DNA of 64,000 nt from an uncultured Bacteroidota bacterium (GTDB lineage: Bacteria > Bacteroidota > Bacteroidia > Flavobacteriales > Flavobacteriaceae): positions 121,547 through 185,546 of the forward strand of contig CACEAZ010000001.1 in assembly GCA_902557655.1 (NCBI GenBank), written 5' to 3'. The notes under the pieces were generated by a model. The model saw nothing but the letters and a program-made list of their open reading frames with translations, was not told the origin of the DNA and made no database searches. Both the position numbers and the translations under genes were made by a program. This document shows, piece by piece, positions 1-10,800 of this stretch (position 1 is its first letter; the number at the start of each line of letters is the position of its first letter).

Positions 1-40
1 TTTTTATATTATTAAAAATTATAAATAATGAACAAGATTT

Positions 41-877
41 ATGGGTTTATTAACAACAAAAATCAAGTCTATTTTAGATTATTATATTGATTTCAATTTT
101 CACGTTTCATTATGTGCAATTTCCTATATTTTACTGATCTACAATCAAACTAAATTAAGCTTTGTAATAATAGACCATATTGTACTTGATATTCTGTTCG
201 TTTTAACTGCAACTCACTTTGCATATAACTTTATAAAATATTATGAACTCATTGTATCAAAAAACAAACCAATTCATGATTTTAGTATAACTTTTTTTTT
301 ACCTGCGTTAATATCCTTTTTCATTTTAATTTATATTTTTTTTGTTTTCACATTTACTAAGCAAGTTTTAGTAGTTTGTATTACTTTTTTCACCGTTGCA
401 TATACAATCCCATTTTACAAAAAATATAACCTGAGATCCTACCCAATAATTAAAATCTTAACAATTTCAATTTCTTGGACATTATCAATAGTAGTACTAC
501 CTTTTTACGAAATACTTGATTCTTTTCAGTTAATATATTATTCTGTTATTATTTTTCTAATGGTTACTGCTCAAATGGTTCCATTTGAAATTAGGGATGC
601 GAGATTAGACGCTAATTATGTAAAGAATAGTGTAAACATTTACGGATTAAAAACGATTAAAATAGTGGGATATATTTTATTGTTATCAATTTTAGTTTTT
701 CAAATCATAAACATTCAAATTAATAATAGCTTTGAGCTTCATTTTTCTTCTCTAATAATATTAATTATTATGACAGTATTAATCAGGAAATCAACTGATA
801 ATCAATCTAAATATTTTAGCTCTTTAGTGGTGGAATCAATTCCTGTTTATTGGTTAATTATGGATTTAGTACTATAA
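41..877 (+). CDS. UbiA-like polytopic membrane protein
   Basis: A hydrophobic protein of 278 residues with roughly eight membrane segments and little soluble sequence. The stretch FEIRDARLD (E183, D186, D190) resembles the second Asp-rich motif (DxxDxxxD) of UbiA-type prenyltransferases. The place where the first motif (NxxxD) is expected reads NFIKYYE from N63, so the first metal-binding Asp appears replaced. Known UbiA enzymes transfer prenyl groups to aromatic or quinone acceptors in the inner membrane. Whether this one is catalytic is unclear. It converges on purE with a six-base overlap of the two 3' ends. The family call is inference from one motif and the membrane pattern; an unrelated membrane protein is possible. 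Confidence 0.6.
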   Translation: MGLLTTKIKSILDYYIDFNFHVSLCAISYILLIYNQTKLSFVIIDHIVLDILFVLTATHFAYNFIKYYELIVSKNKPIHDFSITFFLPALISFFILIYIFFVFTFTKQVLVVCITFFTVAYTIPFYKKYNLRSYPIIKILTISISWTLSIVVLPFYEILDSFQLIYYSVIIFLMVTAQMVPFEIRDARLDANYVKNSVNIYGLKTIKIVGYILLLSILVFQIINIQINNSFELHFSSLIILIIMTVLIRKSTDNQSKYFSSLVVESIPVYWLIMDLVL

Positions 878-1351
878 TTCTTTTTCTGAGTCAATCACTT
901 TTTTTTCTAATTGATTTTTATAATCAACCAGCTTTTGAGAAATAACTTCATCACTTATACCTATAATTTGGGCAGCTAAAATACCCGCATTTTTAGCTCC
1001 ATTTAAGGCTACGGTTGCTACAGGGACACCATTTGGCATTTGCAGAATTGATAATACAGAATCCCATCCGTCAATTGAATTTCTTGATTTAACAGGAACA
1101 CCAATAACAGGAAGAGTGGTTATTGATGCAACCATTCCAGGAAGATGAGCAGCGCCACCAGCTCCAGCAATAATAACTTTAATACCATTATTTTTTGCAC
1201 TACTTGCATATTTAAACATTTTATCCGGAGTTCTGTGAGCTGAAACAATATTTACTTCAGATTCAATTCCAAATTCCTTTAAAATTTCAATTGCATCCTG
1301 CATGACGGGAAGGTCACTTTTACTACCCATAATTATTCCTACTTTTTTCAT
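872..1351 (-). CDS. purE: N5-carboxyaminoimidazole ribonucleotide mutase PurE
   Basis: This 159-residue protein catalyses the rearrangement of N5-CAIR to CAIR in de novo purine synthesis in the cytoplasm, directly after PurK. The N-terminus has the class I PurE signature GSKSDLPVM, followed by SAHRTP and [12 protein letters not shown], which form the substrate pocket. Length is normal for class I bacterial PurE. Its ATG overlaps the purK stop by four bases (ATGA), so the two genes are translationally coupled and purK is promoter-proximal. Confidence 0.97.
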   Translation of the reverse strand: MKKVGIIMGSKSDLPVMQDAIEILKEFGIESEVNIVSAHRTPDKMFKYASSAKNNGIKVIIAGAGGAAHLPGMVASITTLPVIGVPVKSRNSIDGWDSVLSILQMPNGVPVATVALNGAKNAGILAAQIIGISDEVISQKLVDYKNQLEKKVIDSEKEL

Positions 1352-2499
1352 GACGTAACTTTAATTTTATTTTTTATTGATTTGCCAATTTCGATAGCCT
1401 TATTGATATCTTTATTAACTATTGTAATATGCCCCATTTTCCTATTTAATCTTGATTTTTTCTTTCCATAGATATGAATATATACCCCAGGAATATCAAA
1501 AATATCATTTATATTTTTATAATTTACATTTCCTTCTTCCATATTTTCCCCCACTAAATTTACCATTATTCCAGGGATCAGAATACCGGTTTCACCTAAA
1601 GGAAGATTTAGAATACTTCTTATGTGTTGGTCAAATTGTGAAGTTACACAACATTCAATTGTGTGGTGACCTGAATTATGAGGTCTAGGCGCCACTTCGT
1701 TGATTAGTATTTCATCTTTGTTTGTTACAAATAATTCTACAGCAAGTAGACCAACCATTTCAAATTTCTTAGCAATTTCTGAAGCAATTATAATTGCCTT
1801 TTCTTCTATTTGTTTTGGAATATTTGCGGGACACATAACATATTCAACTAAGTTTGATTTTTCGTTGAATTCCATTTCTACAACAGGAAAACATTTTATT
1901 TCTCCGTCAGTATTTCTTGACACTATTACCGATAATTCTTTTTTGATCGAAACTTTTTCTTCAATTAAACATTGATGGTTGTATGAAAAATTTAGATCCT
2001 CAATATTTTTTATAATTTTTACTCCTTTACCGTCATAACCAAACCTTGAGCTTTTCCAAACAAAAGGAAACTCAAAATTATCATGAAGAAAATTTATTTT
2101 TAACTCTTCAATATTTGAATAATTCTTAAATCTTGAAGTTGGTAAATTATTTTTGCTGTAAAAATTTTTTTGATCAGATTTATTTTGAATAATCCTAAGA
2201 TTTTTTGGAGAAGGATAAACCTTTTTGCCTGACTTTTCAAGAAATTCTAATGCATCTGTATTTACATTTTCAATTTCAACGGTTATCAAATCTACCGAAT
2301 TCCCAAAATTGATAACATCATCATAATCAGTTATATCACCAATTATGAAATCATCAGCAATTTTGTTACAAGGTGCATCCTTATTTGAATCCATTACTTT
2401 GGTATGGAGATCATATCTTTTTGCGTCATAAAGAAGCATTTTGCCAAGCTGACCACCTCCGAGAATACCAAGTTTAAAATCCGAACTAAAAAATTGCAT
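1348..2499 (-). CDS. purK: N5-carboxyaminoimidazole ribonucleotide synthase PurK
   Basis: An ATP-grasp enzyme that carboxylates AIR to N5-CAIR with ATP and bicarbonate; the product passes to PurE, encoded immediately downstream. The N-terminal nucleotide-fold motif [15 protein letters not shown], the [15 protein letters not shown] loop, and [15 protein letters not shown] near the metal site are all present. The longer reading starts at 2517 (MKAHKF). I prefer the internal Met whose codon ends at 2499 (MQFFSSDFK) because flavobacterial PurK proteins usually begin just before SSDFKLG and because a -7 promoter box at 2526-2533 lies only eight bases from the longer start. The protein is then 383 residues. 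A leaderless transcript starting at 2517 remains possible. Confidence 0.93.
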   Translation of the reverse strand: MQFFSSDFKLGILGGGQLGKMLLYDAKRYDLHTKVMDSNKDAPCNKIADDFIIGDITDYDDVINFGNSVDLITVEIENVNTDALEFLEKSGKKVYPSPKNLRIIQNKSDQKNFYSKNNLPTSRFKNYSNIEELKINFLHDNFEFPFVWKSSRFGYDGKGVKIIKNIEDLNFSYNHQCLIEEKVSIKKELSVIVSRNTDGEIKCFPVVEMEFNEKSNLVEYVMCPANIPKQIEEKAIIIASEIAKKFEMVGLLAVELFVTNKDEILINEVAPRPHNSGHHTIECCVTSQFDQHIRSILNLPLGETGILIPGIMVNLVGENMEEGNVNYKNINDIFDIPGVYIHIYGKKKSRLNRKMGHITIVNKDINKAIEIGKSIKNKIKVTS

Positions 2500-2525
2500 A
2501 AACTTATGAGCTTTCAATCTTGATG

Positions 2526-2533
2526 CAAAAATA
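2526..2533 (-). promoter_or_regulatory. -7 promoter box for purK-purE
   Basis: On the minus strand this reads TATTTTTG, an exact match to the Bacteroidota -7 consensus TAnnTTTG. It faces purK-purE and lies in the 86-104 base gap shared with the divergent adk promoter. I see no convincing -33 TTTG. Confidence 0.6.
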
Positions 2534-2576
2534 CATTTTAATATTTAATCAATTAGATATTAATCTTACCAAAGAT

Positions 2577-2584
2577 TATATTTG
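2577..2584 (+). promoter_or_regulatory. -7 promoter box for adk
   Basis: TATATTTG matches the Bacteroidota TAnnTTTG box. It lies 19 bases before the adk start codon, giving a short 5' leader. No clear -33 element is visible. Confidence 0.6.
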
Positions 2585-2603
2585 TCTTTTAAATTAAATC
2601 AAA

Positions 2604-3176
2604 ATGAAAAACATTGTATTGTTTGGCCCCCCAGGAGCAGGAAAGGGAACACAGGCTGAGAAAATTAAAGAAAAATATGATTTATTTCATATTTCAACAG
2701 GCGATGTATTTAGGTATAATATTAAAAATAACACGAAGTTGGGTGTTTTAGCTAAACAATATATGGATAAAGGAGATCTAGTTCCAGATCAGGTTACTAT
2801 AGATATGTTAAGTGATGTAGTTGAGAAAAATATTTCAGTAAATGGATTTATTTTTGATGGTTTTCCCAGAACCCAAAGTCAAGCTGAAGCATTGGATAAA
2901 TTATTAACCAAATTTAACACGTCTATTTCTGGAATGGTTGCACTTGAAGTTGATGATGAAATACTAATTAATAGATTATTAGAAAGAGGAAAAGTGAGTG
3001 GTAGGGCAGATGACTCAAATAGCTTGATAATTAAAAACAGAATTAAGGAATATTATAGTAAAACAGCAATCTTAAAAACATTTTATCAAAGAAAAAATTG
3101 CTATTTCGGTGTTGATGGTGTTGGAGGAATTGAAGAGATAACATCAAGGATTACGAACGTTATTAATAACCTATAA
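2604..3176 (+). CDS. adk: Adenylate kinase
   Basis: Interconverts ATP and AMP with two ADP in the cytoplasm. The P-loop GPPGAGKGT is at residues 8-16, the AMP-binding segment STGDVFR follows, FIFDGFPRTQSQA is the core signature, and GRADDS marks a short LID with no Cys zinc cluster. At 190 residues it is the short-LID form common in flavobacteria. It is followed after nine bases by obg, so the two are probably co-transcribed from the TAnnTTTG box just upstream. In many bacteria adk sits beside secY; here it is far from the ribosomal operon, which is usual for this phylum. Confidence 0.97.
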   Translation: MKNIVLFGPPGAGKGTQAEKIKEKYDLFHISTGDVFRYNIKNNTKLGVLAKQYMDKGDLVPDQVTIDMLSDVVEKNISVNGFIFDGFPRTQSQAEALDKLLTKFNTSISGMVALEVDDEILINRLLERGKVSGRADDSNSLIIKNRIKEYYSKTAILKTFYQRKNCYFGVDGVGGIEEITSRITNVINNL

Positions 3177-3185
3177 TTTAATAAA

Positions 3186-4181
3186 ATGACTGAGGGGAAT
3201 TTTGTTGATTATGTTAAAATTAATTTAGCTTCCGGAAAAGGAGGTAAAGGCTCTACTCACCTTAGAAGGGAAAAATTTGTTGCAAAAGGAGGTCCTGATG
3301 GTGGTGATGGCGGTAGAGGAGGACATATAATTTTAAAAGGAAATTCAAATTATTGGACTTTGTACCATTTAAAGTTTAAAAGACATTTTAAGGCAGAAAA
3401 TGGTTATGATGGGGGCAAAAGCAGATTAACCGGGGCTAACGGTAATGATATTTATATTCAGGTTCCGTTAGGAACAGTTGTTAAAAGTTCAGAGGATGAA
3501 AAAACACTTTTTGAAATCACAGATGATGGTGAAGAAAAAATAGTTTGTCAGGGTGGAAAAGGGGGTAGAGGAAATTGGCACTTTAAATCTTCAACCAATC
3601 AAACACCTAGATATGCACAGCCTGGTCTTGGGAACGAAGAAAAGCAGATCACATTAGAGTTAAAGGTATTAGCTGATGTGGGTTTGGTTGGATTTCCAAA
3701 TGCAGGTAAATCTACATTATTATCTGTAGTTACTGATGCAAAACCAAAAATTGCAGATTATGAGTTTACAACACTCAAGCCAAATTTAGGTATTGTTAAA
3801 TACCGTGATTATAAATCTTTTATAATGGCAGATATACCTGGAATTATTGAGGGAGCTTCCGAAGGAAAGGGTCTTGGTCATTATTTTTTAAGACATATTG
3901 AGCGAAATTCAACATTATTGTTCTTGATTCCATCTGATTCTGATGATATTGTAAAAAGATATAATATCCTTCTTGGTGAATTGAAAAAATACAATCCAGA
4001 AATGCTGGATAAAAGTAGATTAATTGCAATTACTAAGTGTGATTTACTAGACGAAGAATTGATGAATGAGATTGAAAAAGATATCAAAAAATCAATAAAT
4101 ATTGAATTTATATTTATTTCGTCTATTTCAAACATTGGTTTATCAGAACTAAAAGATAAAGTATGGGCGATGTTAAATTAA
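3186..4181 (+). CDS. obg: Obg/CgtA GTPase
   Basis: A ribosome-associated GTPase that takes part in 50S subunit maturation and the stringent response. The N-terminal Gly-rich Obg fold (residues about 5-160, including [17 protein letters not shown]) precedes the G domain, with G1 GFPNAGKST at 169-177, G3 [10 protein letters not shown] and G4 TKCD. It ends after the G domain at 331 residues, without the C-terminal OCT domain of some Firmicutes; this is normal for Bacteroidota. It follows adk and precedes a TPR protein by eight bases. Confidence 0.96.
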   Translation: MTEGNFVDYVKINLASGKGGKGSTHLRREKFVAKGGPDGGDGGRGGHIILKGNSNYWTLYHLKFKRHFKAENGYDGGKSRLTGANGNDIYIQVPLGTVVKSSEDEKTLFEITDDGEEKIVCQGGKGGRGNWHFKSSTNQTPRYAQPGLGNEEKQITLELKVLADVGLVGFPNAGKSTLLSVVTDAKPKIADYEFTTLKPNLGIVKYRDYKSFIMADIPGIIEGASEGKGLGHYFLRHIERNSTLLFLIPSDSDDIVKRYNILLGELKKYNPEMLDKSRLIAITKCDLLDEELMNEIEKDIKKSINIEFIFISSISNIGLSELKDKVWAMLN

Positions 4182-4189
4182 AGTAAATC

Positions 4190-5044
4190 ATGAATAATAC
4201 TCTCTTTTTCCTCTTAATTTTCCCCGTCTTAATGTTTTCGCAGTCTGTTTCAAAAGATTCATTGATAAAAATCCATAAAACCAATAATTTAAATCAAGAA
4301 GTATTAATTAAACTTGGAGAAGAATATGCAGCTGAAAAAGATTGGGAAAAAGCAATATATTATTATGACAAATTAGTAAAAATAGATCCTGAGAACTCCG
4401 ATTATTTATATCGATTGGGTGGAACTCAGGCAGCATATTCTGAGGTAGTAAATAAATTTAGAGTTTTATCAATTATCAATAGTGCCAAAAAGAATTTAAT
4501 TAAATCTGCATCTCTAGACACAAATCATATTTACAGTAGGTGGGCACTTGTTCAAATTTTGACAGAATTACCTAAATTCTTAGGAGGTAATAAAACAACC
4601 GCATTAGATTATACTAAAGAGATTTATGATATTTCTAAAATACATGGATTATTAGCCTATTATTATATATATAATTTTCAAAAAAATGAAGGCTTAATTT
4701 TAGATACAGAAGTAAAAATATTTACAGAAATTCAGTCTAATCCTATACTATTTGAATTTAATTATTTCAATTTTGTTATTGGCAAACTATTAATCAATAC
4801 AGACACAAGTCAATTCAATTTAGCTTTAAGGTACTTAAACAGATATCTTTTAAATTACTCCTCTGCGGATCGTTTTTCGTTAGAGGAAGTATATTATTAT
4901 TTGGCTTACTGTAATTTTTATTTGGGTAACAATAATTCTCTCACTCATTTAAAAAAATCAAGGGAAATCGCCTTAAAATCACAGAAAAAAAATTATAACT
5001 TGATAAGTAAAATTGAAGAATTAAATAAATTGATGAATTTATGA
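4190..5044 (+). CDS. Secreted TPR-repeat protein
   Basis: A 284-residue protein with an N-terminal hydrophobic signal (MNNTLFFLLIFPVLMFSQ), likely cleaved after the SQ region. Residues about 42-90 have TPR-like helices (LGEEYAAEKDWEKAIYYYDK and a following LDP-type spacer), and further helical repeats follow. It is likely exported to the periplasm or attached to the outer membrane as an interaction scaffold. No enzymatic motif is visible. The stop overlaps the start of the next gene by four bases (ATGA), coupling it to the Mpl-like ligase and perhaps hinting at a cell-envelope role. Confidence 0.75.
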   Translation: MNNTLFFLLIFPVLMFSQSVSKDSLIKIHKTNNLNQEVLIKLGEEYAAEKDWEKAIYYYDKLVKIDPENSDYLYRLGGTQAAYSEVVNKFRVLSIINSAKKNLIKSASLDTNHIYSRWALVQILTELPKFLGGNKTTALDYTKEIYDISKIHGLLAYYYIYNFQKNEGLILDTEVKIFTEIQSNPILFEFNYFNFVIGKLLINTDTSQFNLALRYLNRYLLNYSSADRFSLEEVYYYLAYCNFYLGNNNSLTHLKKSREIALKSQKKNYNLISKIEELNKLMNL

Positions 5045-6390
5045 GAATTCATTTTATCGCAATAGGTGGTTCGGCAATGCATAATCTGGCAATTGCTCTA
5101 AAACTTAAGGGATATAATATCACAGGTAGCGATGATGTTATAAATGACCCTTCTAAATCTAGACTAGATACATATGGTTTGCTTCCTGAAAACGAAGGCT
5201 GGTTTTCTGAAAAAATAACCCATGATATTGATGCAATTGTTCTAGGTATGCATGCTAAAAATGATAATCCTGAATTATTGAAGTCTAAAGAGATTGGATT
5301 AAAAATTTATTCCTATCCTGAATTTATATTTAATCAATCAAAAGATAAAATTAGAATTGTTATTGGAGGAAGTCATGGAAAAACATCAATTACCTCCATA
5401 ATTTTACATGTTTTAAGGTCCCAGAATATTGAGGCCGATTATATGGTTGGTGCACAACTTGACGGTTTTGATGTAATGGTAAAGCTAACTGAATCAAACA
5501 AATTTATTGTGTTAGAAGGAGACGAGTATTTATCGTCAGCAATGGATTTAAGACCCAAGTTTCACCTATACAAACCACACATTGCACTTCTAAGTGGTAT
5601 TTCATGGGATCATATTAATGTATTCAAAACGTTTGAAGATTACATTAAGCAATTTGAAATATTTATATACTCGATTTTGGACCATGGAAAATTAGTTTAT
5701 AATTCAGACGACAGTGAACTAAGGAAAATTGTAAAATCTAATGAAAACAGTATTGAATTCATTCCTTATTCAACTCCTAATTATAAAATTATTGACGGGA
5801 TATCATTTATTGATTTCCAGGACAACTTGTACAGGCTAAAAATTTTCGGTAAACACAATCTTCAAAATATTGCAGGGGCACTTCATGTTTGTAATTTAAT
5901 GGGAATTAAAAGTGAAGATTTTTACAATTCATTAACATCATTTAACGGGGCAAGCAATAGACTTGAATTAATCCATAAGACTTCTGATTTTGTTATTTAT
6001 AAAGATTTTGCACATTCACCTAGTAAGGTACAGGCAACAACCAACGCTGTGAGAGAACAGTTCAATAATAAAAAGTTGATTGCTTGTTTTGAGCTTCATA
6101 CATACAGTAGCCTTAATCCCAAATTTTTAAAAAAATATAGAGACACATTAGATAGTGCTGATGAATGTATTATTTGCTATTCTGAAAAAAATATGAGAAT
6201 TAAAAGATTAAAACCCATTGATTCTAAATTAATTTCTGAGTCATTTAATCACAAAAATCTGGTTGTGTTTGATGATCATGAAAAATTTGAAAACAAAGTT
6301 TTATCATTTGACTTAACAAATACAGTATTGCTTATGATGAGCTCTGGTAAATTTGGAGGTTTTAATTTTGATAAATTAAAAAAATTGTAA
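5041..6390 (+). CDS. mpl: Mpl-like UDP-N-acetylmuramate:peptide ligase
   Basis: A Mur ligase family protein of 449 residues. The N-terminal Rossmann segment reads IAIGGSAMHNLAIALKLKG, where MurC and Mpl have GIGG. The ATP P-loop GGSHGKTS lies near residue 109, followed by LEGDEY and the DHINVFKTFEDY region, and a C-terminal domain with YKDFAHSPSKVQATTNAVR. The family either adds L-Ala to UDP-MurNAc (MurC) or recycles murein tripeptide onto UDP-MurNAc (Mpl). The lone setting away from a dcw cluster and the AHSPSKV motif favour Mpl. It acts in the cytoplasm in cell-wall recycling. The next gene begins directly after its stop. Confidence 0.85.
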   Translation: MRIHFIAIGGSAMHNLAIALKLKGYNITGSDDVINDPSKSRLDTYGLLPENEGWFSEKITHDIDAIVLGMHAKNDNPELLKSKEIGLKIYSYPEFIFNQSKDKIRIVIGGSHGKTSITSIILHVLRSQNIEADYMVGAQLDGFDVMVKLTESNKFIVLEGDEYLSSAMDLRPKFHLYKPHIALLSGISWDHINVFKTFEDYIKQFEIFIYSILDHGKLVYNSDDSELRKIVKSNENSIEFIPYSTPNYKIIDGISFIDFQDNLYRLKIFGKHNLQNIAGALHVCNLMGIKSEDFYNSLTSFNGASNRLELIHKTSDFVIYKDFAHSPSKVQATTNAVREQFNNKKLIACFELHTYSSLNPKFLKKYRDTLDSADECIICYSEKNMRIKRLKPIDSKLISESFNHKNLVVFDDHEKFENKVLSFDLTNTVLLMMSSGKFGGFNFDKLKKL

Positions 6391-7080
6391 ATGGAGGATA
6401 TAAAAAATATTTTTTTTGATTTAGATCACACACTCTGGGATTTTGACAAAAATTCTGATTTAACTTTTCATAAAATAATAGAAAAAAATAATATTAAAAT
6501 TGACGTATCAAAATTTTTAGATGCTTACCATCCTATTAACAGACATTATTGGAATTTATATAGAGTCGATAAAGTCACGAAACCACACTTGAGATTTTAT
6601 AGGCTCTCTGACACCTTTAAACAATTGAAATTTGAAGTAGAGGATGAAATGATAAATAAACTTGCTATAGATTACATTGAGCATCTATCAGATTTTAACC
6701 ACTTAATCCCCGATACTATTTTAATATTAGATTACCTTCATTTAAAATATAATATGCATATTATAACCAATGGTTTCAAAGAGGTTCAAAGAAGAAAACT
6801 AGAGAAGTCAGATTTATTAAAGTACTTTAGCACAATCACCATTTCAGAAGATGTAGGGGTAAAAAAACCTGACGAAATTATTTTTAAACATGCATTACAA
6901 GAATCCAATTCTTTAATCGAGAATTCTGTCATGATAGGGGATAACTATAATGCTGATATTTTAGGGGCAAATAATATTGGTATGAAATCTATATATTTTA
7001 ATTTTCATAAAACTCAAGAGGAACAAAAAAAAGATGTTGTTGTTATTCAAGATCTGAAAGAAATTCTTGAAATACTGTAA
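6391..7080 (+). CDS. HAD-family phosphatase, YjjG-like
   Basis: A 229-residue HAD hydrolase. Motif I is FFDLDHTLWDF with nucleophile D10 and acid D12, motif II is in IITNGFKEVQ, the Lys of motif III is in VKKPD, and motif IV is IGDNYNADI. The helical cap between motifs I and II and the DHTLWDF start are typical of the YjjG pyrimidine-nucleotidase type. The exact substrate (non-canonical pyrimidine nucleotides in characterised relatives) is inference. It starts immediately after the Mpl-like gene and converges with rlmB with no spacer. Confidence 0.85.
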   Translation: MEDIKNIFFDLDHTLWDFDKNSDLTFHKIIEKNNIKIDVSKFLDAYHPINRHYWNLYRVDKVTKPHLRFYRLSDTFKQLKFEVEDEMINKLAIDYIEHLSDFNHLIPDTILILDYLHLKYNMHIITNGFKEVQRRKLEKSDLLKYFSTITISEDVGVKKPDEIIFKHALQESNSLIENSVMIGDNYNADILGANNIGMKSIYFNFHKTQEEQKKDVVVIQDLKEILEIL

Positions 7081-7812
7081 TTATATTCTTTGTCTTACAA
7101 CTTCGTAAAGAAAAACACCACAGGCTACAGAAACATTTAATGATTGGATTTTTCCATACATTGGAAGCTTAACAACTTCATCAGAAAGATTTATAATAGA
7201 TTTATTAATTCCTCTTTGCTCTGAACCCATAATTACTGCTACGGGTTTTGTAAAATCCACATCATAGACATTTTTATTTGCTTTTTCAGAAGCAGAGACA
7301 ATGGAGATATCAATTGATTTTAGATGATATATTGCATCTTTAATATGATTAACTTTACAAATAGGGATGTTAAAAATAGCTCCTGCACTTGTTTTTATTG
7401 TATCTGAATTAATCGGTGCCGACGAGCTATTTTGTATGATAATTCCATCCACACCACTTATCTCAGCAGTTCTTATTATTGCACCAAAATTTCTAACATC
7501 ATTTACCTGGTCTAAAATCAAAACAAATGGGTTTTTTATAGCTGCTAATGTTTCTCCAAACTGATCCATTGTAAGAAATTTTATGGGAGATATTCTTGCT
7601 ATAACTCCTTGATGATTTTTTTTTGATAACCTATCAAGTTTTTGAGTAGGAACATAAGAAAAGTTTATTTTATTTTTTCTAATCAAAGATTCCAATTTTC
7701 CGATTAAGGTACCTTTTAGCCCCGTTTGAATAAATACTTTGTCAATGTCCTTCGATGAGTTTATAGCTTCAATTACTGATCTGATTCCGTATATTTCTGC
7801 AGTTTTTTCCAT
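7081..7812 (-). CDS. rlmB: 23S rRNA 2'-O-methyltransferase, RlmB/TrmH family
   Basis: A SpoU-class (SPOUT) SAM-dependent methyltransferase of 243 residues. It has an N-terminal substrate-binding domain (IYGIRSVIEAI and the NHQGVIA motif), then the knotted domain with NFGAIIRTAEISGVDG, IMGSEQRGI and LPMYGKIQSLNVSVACG. In E. coli RlmB methylates G2251 of 23S rRNA. The ATG overlaps the last base of the upstream VCBS gene stop, so the two may share an mRNA. Confidence 0.92.
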   Translation of the reverse strand: MEKTAEIYGIRSVIEAINSSKDIDKVFIQTGLKGTLIGKLESLIRKNKINFSYVPTQKLDRLSKKNHQGVIARISPIKFLTMDQFGETLAAIKNPFVLILDQVNDVRNFGAIIRTAEISGVDGIIIQNSSSAPINSDTIKTSAGAIFNIPICKVNHIKDAIYHLKSIDISIVSASEKANKNVYDVDFTKPVAVIMGSEQRGINKSIINLSDEVVKLPMYGKIQSLNVSVACGVFLYEVVRQRI

Positions 7813-10800
7813 TAGTTTTTTAGTTCAAAAATTTCTAAGTCTGAATTGTTATTACCAATTAATATTTGAGACTTTTTCTTATTTATAATTTTAATTGATT
7901 TGGTATTTCCTTTCGTATATAATCCAGATTCTTTTGGCCCTAATACAGTATAATTGTCATTTTTATTAGAAAGTAATGCCAAGGCAAATTGATTATCTAG
8001 TCTGGGAGTTTCCACCTCTGTGTTATAAATATTACCTCCAATGATTATATCTTCATATCCGTCTTTATTCAAATCAATTACATCACTTGCTATTAATGGG
8101 ATAGATTGAGCCATTGCGGGAAGTTTGTTTATTATAAATTCATTACTTCCTTTGTTAATTAATATTATCGATTCAAATGACGTTACTTTTCTTTCGTAAG
8201 AATCAATAATTTCTTCACCGTAGATATCTTCTATGGATGCATTAGCAAATTCCTCAAATGTCGGTAGTTTTTCTGAAATAAACGGCATTTGCTGAGTCGA
8301 ACATTCTTTTCCTCTTAAAGGAACATAATTTCCCTCATATTTATAGCTTAAAACCAGGTCATGTGTTCCGTTTCCGTCAAAGTCATTTCCAAATATTTTT
8401 AGAGGTTTCTCTTTGCTAGTTTTATATTTAGAATTTTTTCCAATGTTACCTACTATATAATCTTTAAAACCATCATTGTTTACGTCAGTTTCTTGAATGT
8501 TGTACCATAATCCATACAAATCGTCTAGTTTGTTCTCGATGTTTATGTTTCTAAAGGTCCCTTTTTCGTTTAGAAACAAACCAATATTTGTCCACTCGCC
8601 AACGGCTATAAAATCTTCCCATCCGTCGTTGTTAAAGTCGGTTGAAATTACCTTGTTAACTATACCAAAGTTTTCAAAATCAGGTGCAATTTTATAGGTG
8701 TTATTGTATAATTTACCAGATTTATTTTCATAAATAATTGAGGGTTCATGTATGGGGTATTTTTTAGTTTGAATTCTATTTCCCACTATAATGTCTTTAT
8801 CCCCGTCATTGTCAAAATCTATGGAAGTAACTGACTTTCCGCTAATTGTATAGTTTTTAAGGTCATCTTGTGTGTCTATCTCAAAATTCCCTTTTCCATC
8901 ATTTATATAAATTCTGTCAATTAATTCATTAGATCTGTTATTGAATTCATTCCCTCCACTGACAACATATAAGTCTAAATCATTATCGTTGTCTATATCA
9001 ACAAAAATTGATTCCATATCTTCATAATTAGCATCTTTTTCAAAACATTCTAACTTTTTCTTTACATAACCATTTCTTGTGTTAATAAACAGATTAGGTT
9101 CTTGATTATAAGCACCACCTATAAAAATATCAATCATTCCATCGTTATTGACATCTCCTTTACTGATAAACGGTCCTAATGTAGATTGCTTGTAGGGAAG
9201 TAGTATCTCAGTAGAAAAATCATTGTAATAATTTTCTGTGTGGGAATATTTAATACCGCTATCTTTCTTTTGAAATAAATAATTTGTTTTAGTATTAGTC
9301 GGTAATTGATCATTTGATTCTTCCTCTTTTACCGAAACCGATGTATTAACATCAATATCATACAGTGTTTTAATGTTCCCAGAGCCCCATTCAACCCTAA
9401 TAGAGTCTATTTTAGAGGTTTTCCCCAAGCCAAAGAGTAATTCATCACTTACCGAGGATAAATAGCCTCTAACACGCTTAGATTCTTTAGTTCTGGATGT
9501 GTTTTCAAAATATATTGTTGCTTTTGCAAAAGATTCTGATAATATCCCTTTAGTTTTAATTTTAAGAAAGTTTCCTAATTTGTTTTCCACAGATAAATTT
9601 TTATAAACAAATGCATTTTCATCAATATTATTTATGATTATTTCTGGGTCTCCATCGTTATCTAAATCGGCATATGCTGCACCATTTGAGAAACTTGGCT
9701 CCATTAGACTTGATTTTGATCCAACTTCTCTAAAGGTTAAATTACCCTCGTTTTTGTAAAGAAGATTTGGAAGTTTCTCTGAGGGGAGTTCATCATACAG
9801 TTTCTTTTTCATACTGATTGGCACGGTATTATTATATTCCTTTCTGGTTTGGTTTATTTTAATTCTTGAATCATTATCCGAACCATACTTTCTGTATCCA
9901 TTTGTTACAAAAATATCTTCGTTTCCATCTAAATTATAATCAAATATTAAACCTGCCCAACTCCAATCTGTTTTTGCAATATTTAGCTGATGTGAAATAT
10001 TATGATATTTGTTATTCCCCATGTTTAATTGCAGTGAATTAAACATGTATTGATAATGTTGATCTAATTTGTTTGTAATTAAATCAAAATTTGATGTATT
10101 CATTGATGCCATTAATGTTTTTGATCTTACATGATCACTCGATGCCATATCTAATACAAAAATATCACTGAGGTTATCCCCGTTGATGTCTTCGATATCT
10201 ACACCCATCCCATAAAAAGATATTTGTTTTGTAGATTCTTTAATTTTATTTGAGAAGGTTCCGTCCTGGTTATTAATATACATTGCATCCTTAACATAGT
10301 AATCGTTTGCAATATAAATATCTTGCCATCCGTCGTTATTTATATCACTAATACAAAGCCCTAGACCAAATGTTGGACTTAATAGGCCAGCTTTTTCAGT
10401 GATATTTACAAATTTGCCATCAACTTGTTCATATAACTGCGAAGAGTTTCTTCTTAACAAAGATTTATTTTCAAAATTTTTAAAAAATGTTAGCGGATCG
10501 TATCCGTAAAATTCATTTTCGTTCATAACAACACAATCCAAATCTCCATCTTTATCAAAATCAAAAAAAGCTGATTGTGTACTAATTCCCTGGTCATCTA
10601 GTCCATATAGACTTGCATTTTCAGTGAATGTGAGATCTTTATTATTAATTAATAGTGTATTTTTTCTTTTAGTTAAATTAAAGGGACCTCCTTGTGATAT
10701 ATAAATATCTAACCAGCCATCATTATTTACATCAGCAAAAGTAACCCCACTTGACCACCCTTTATTTTGATTAATATTACTCTTCTTTGTAATATCCTCA

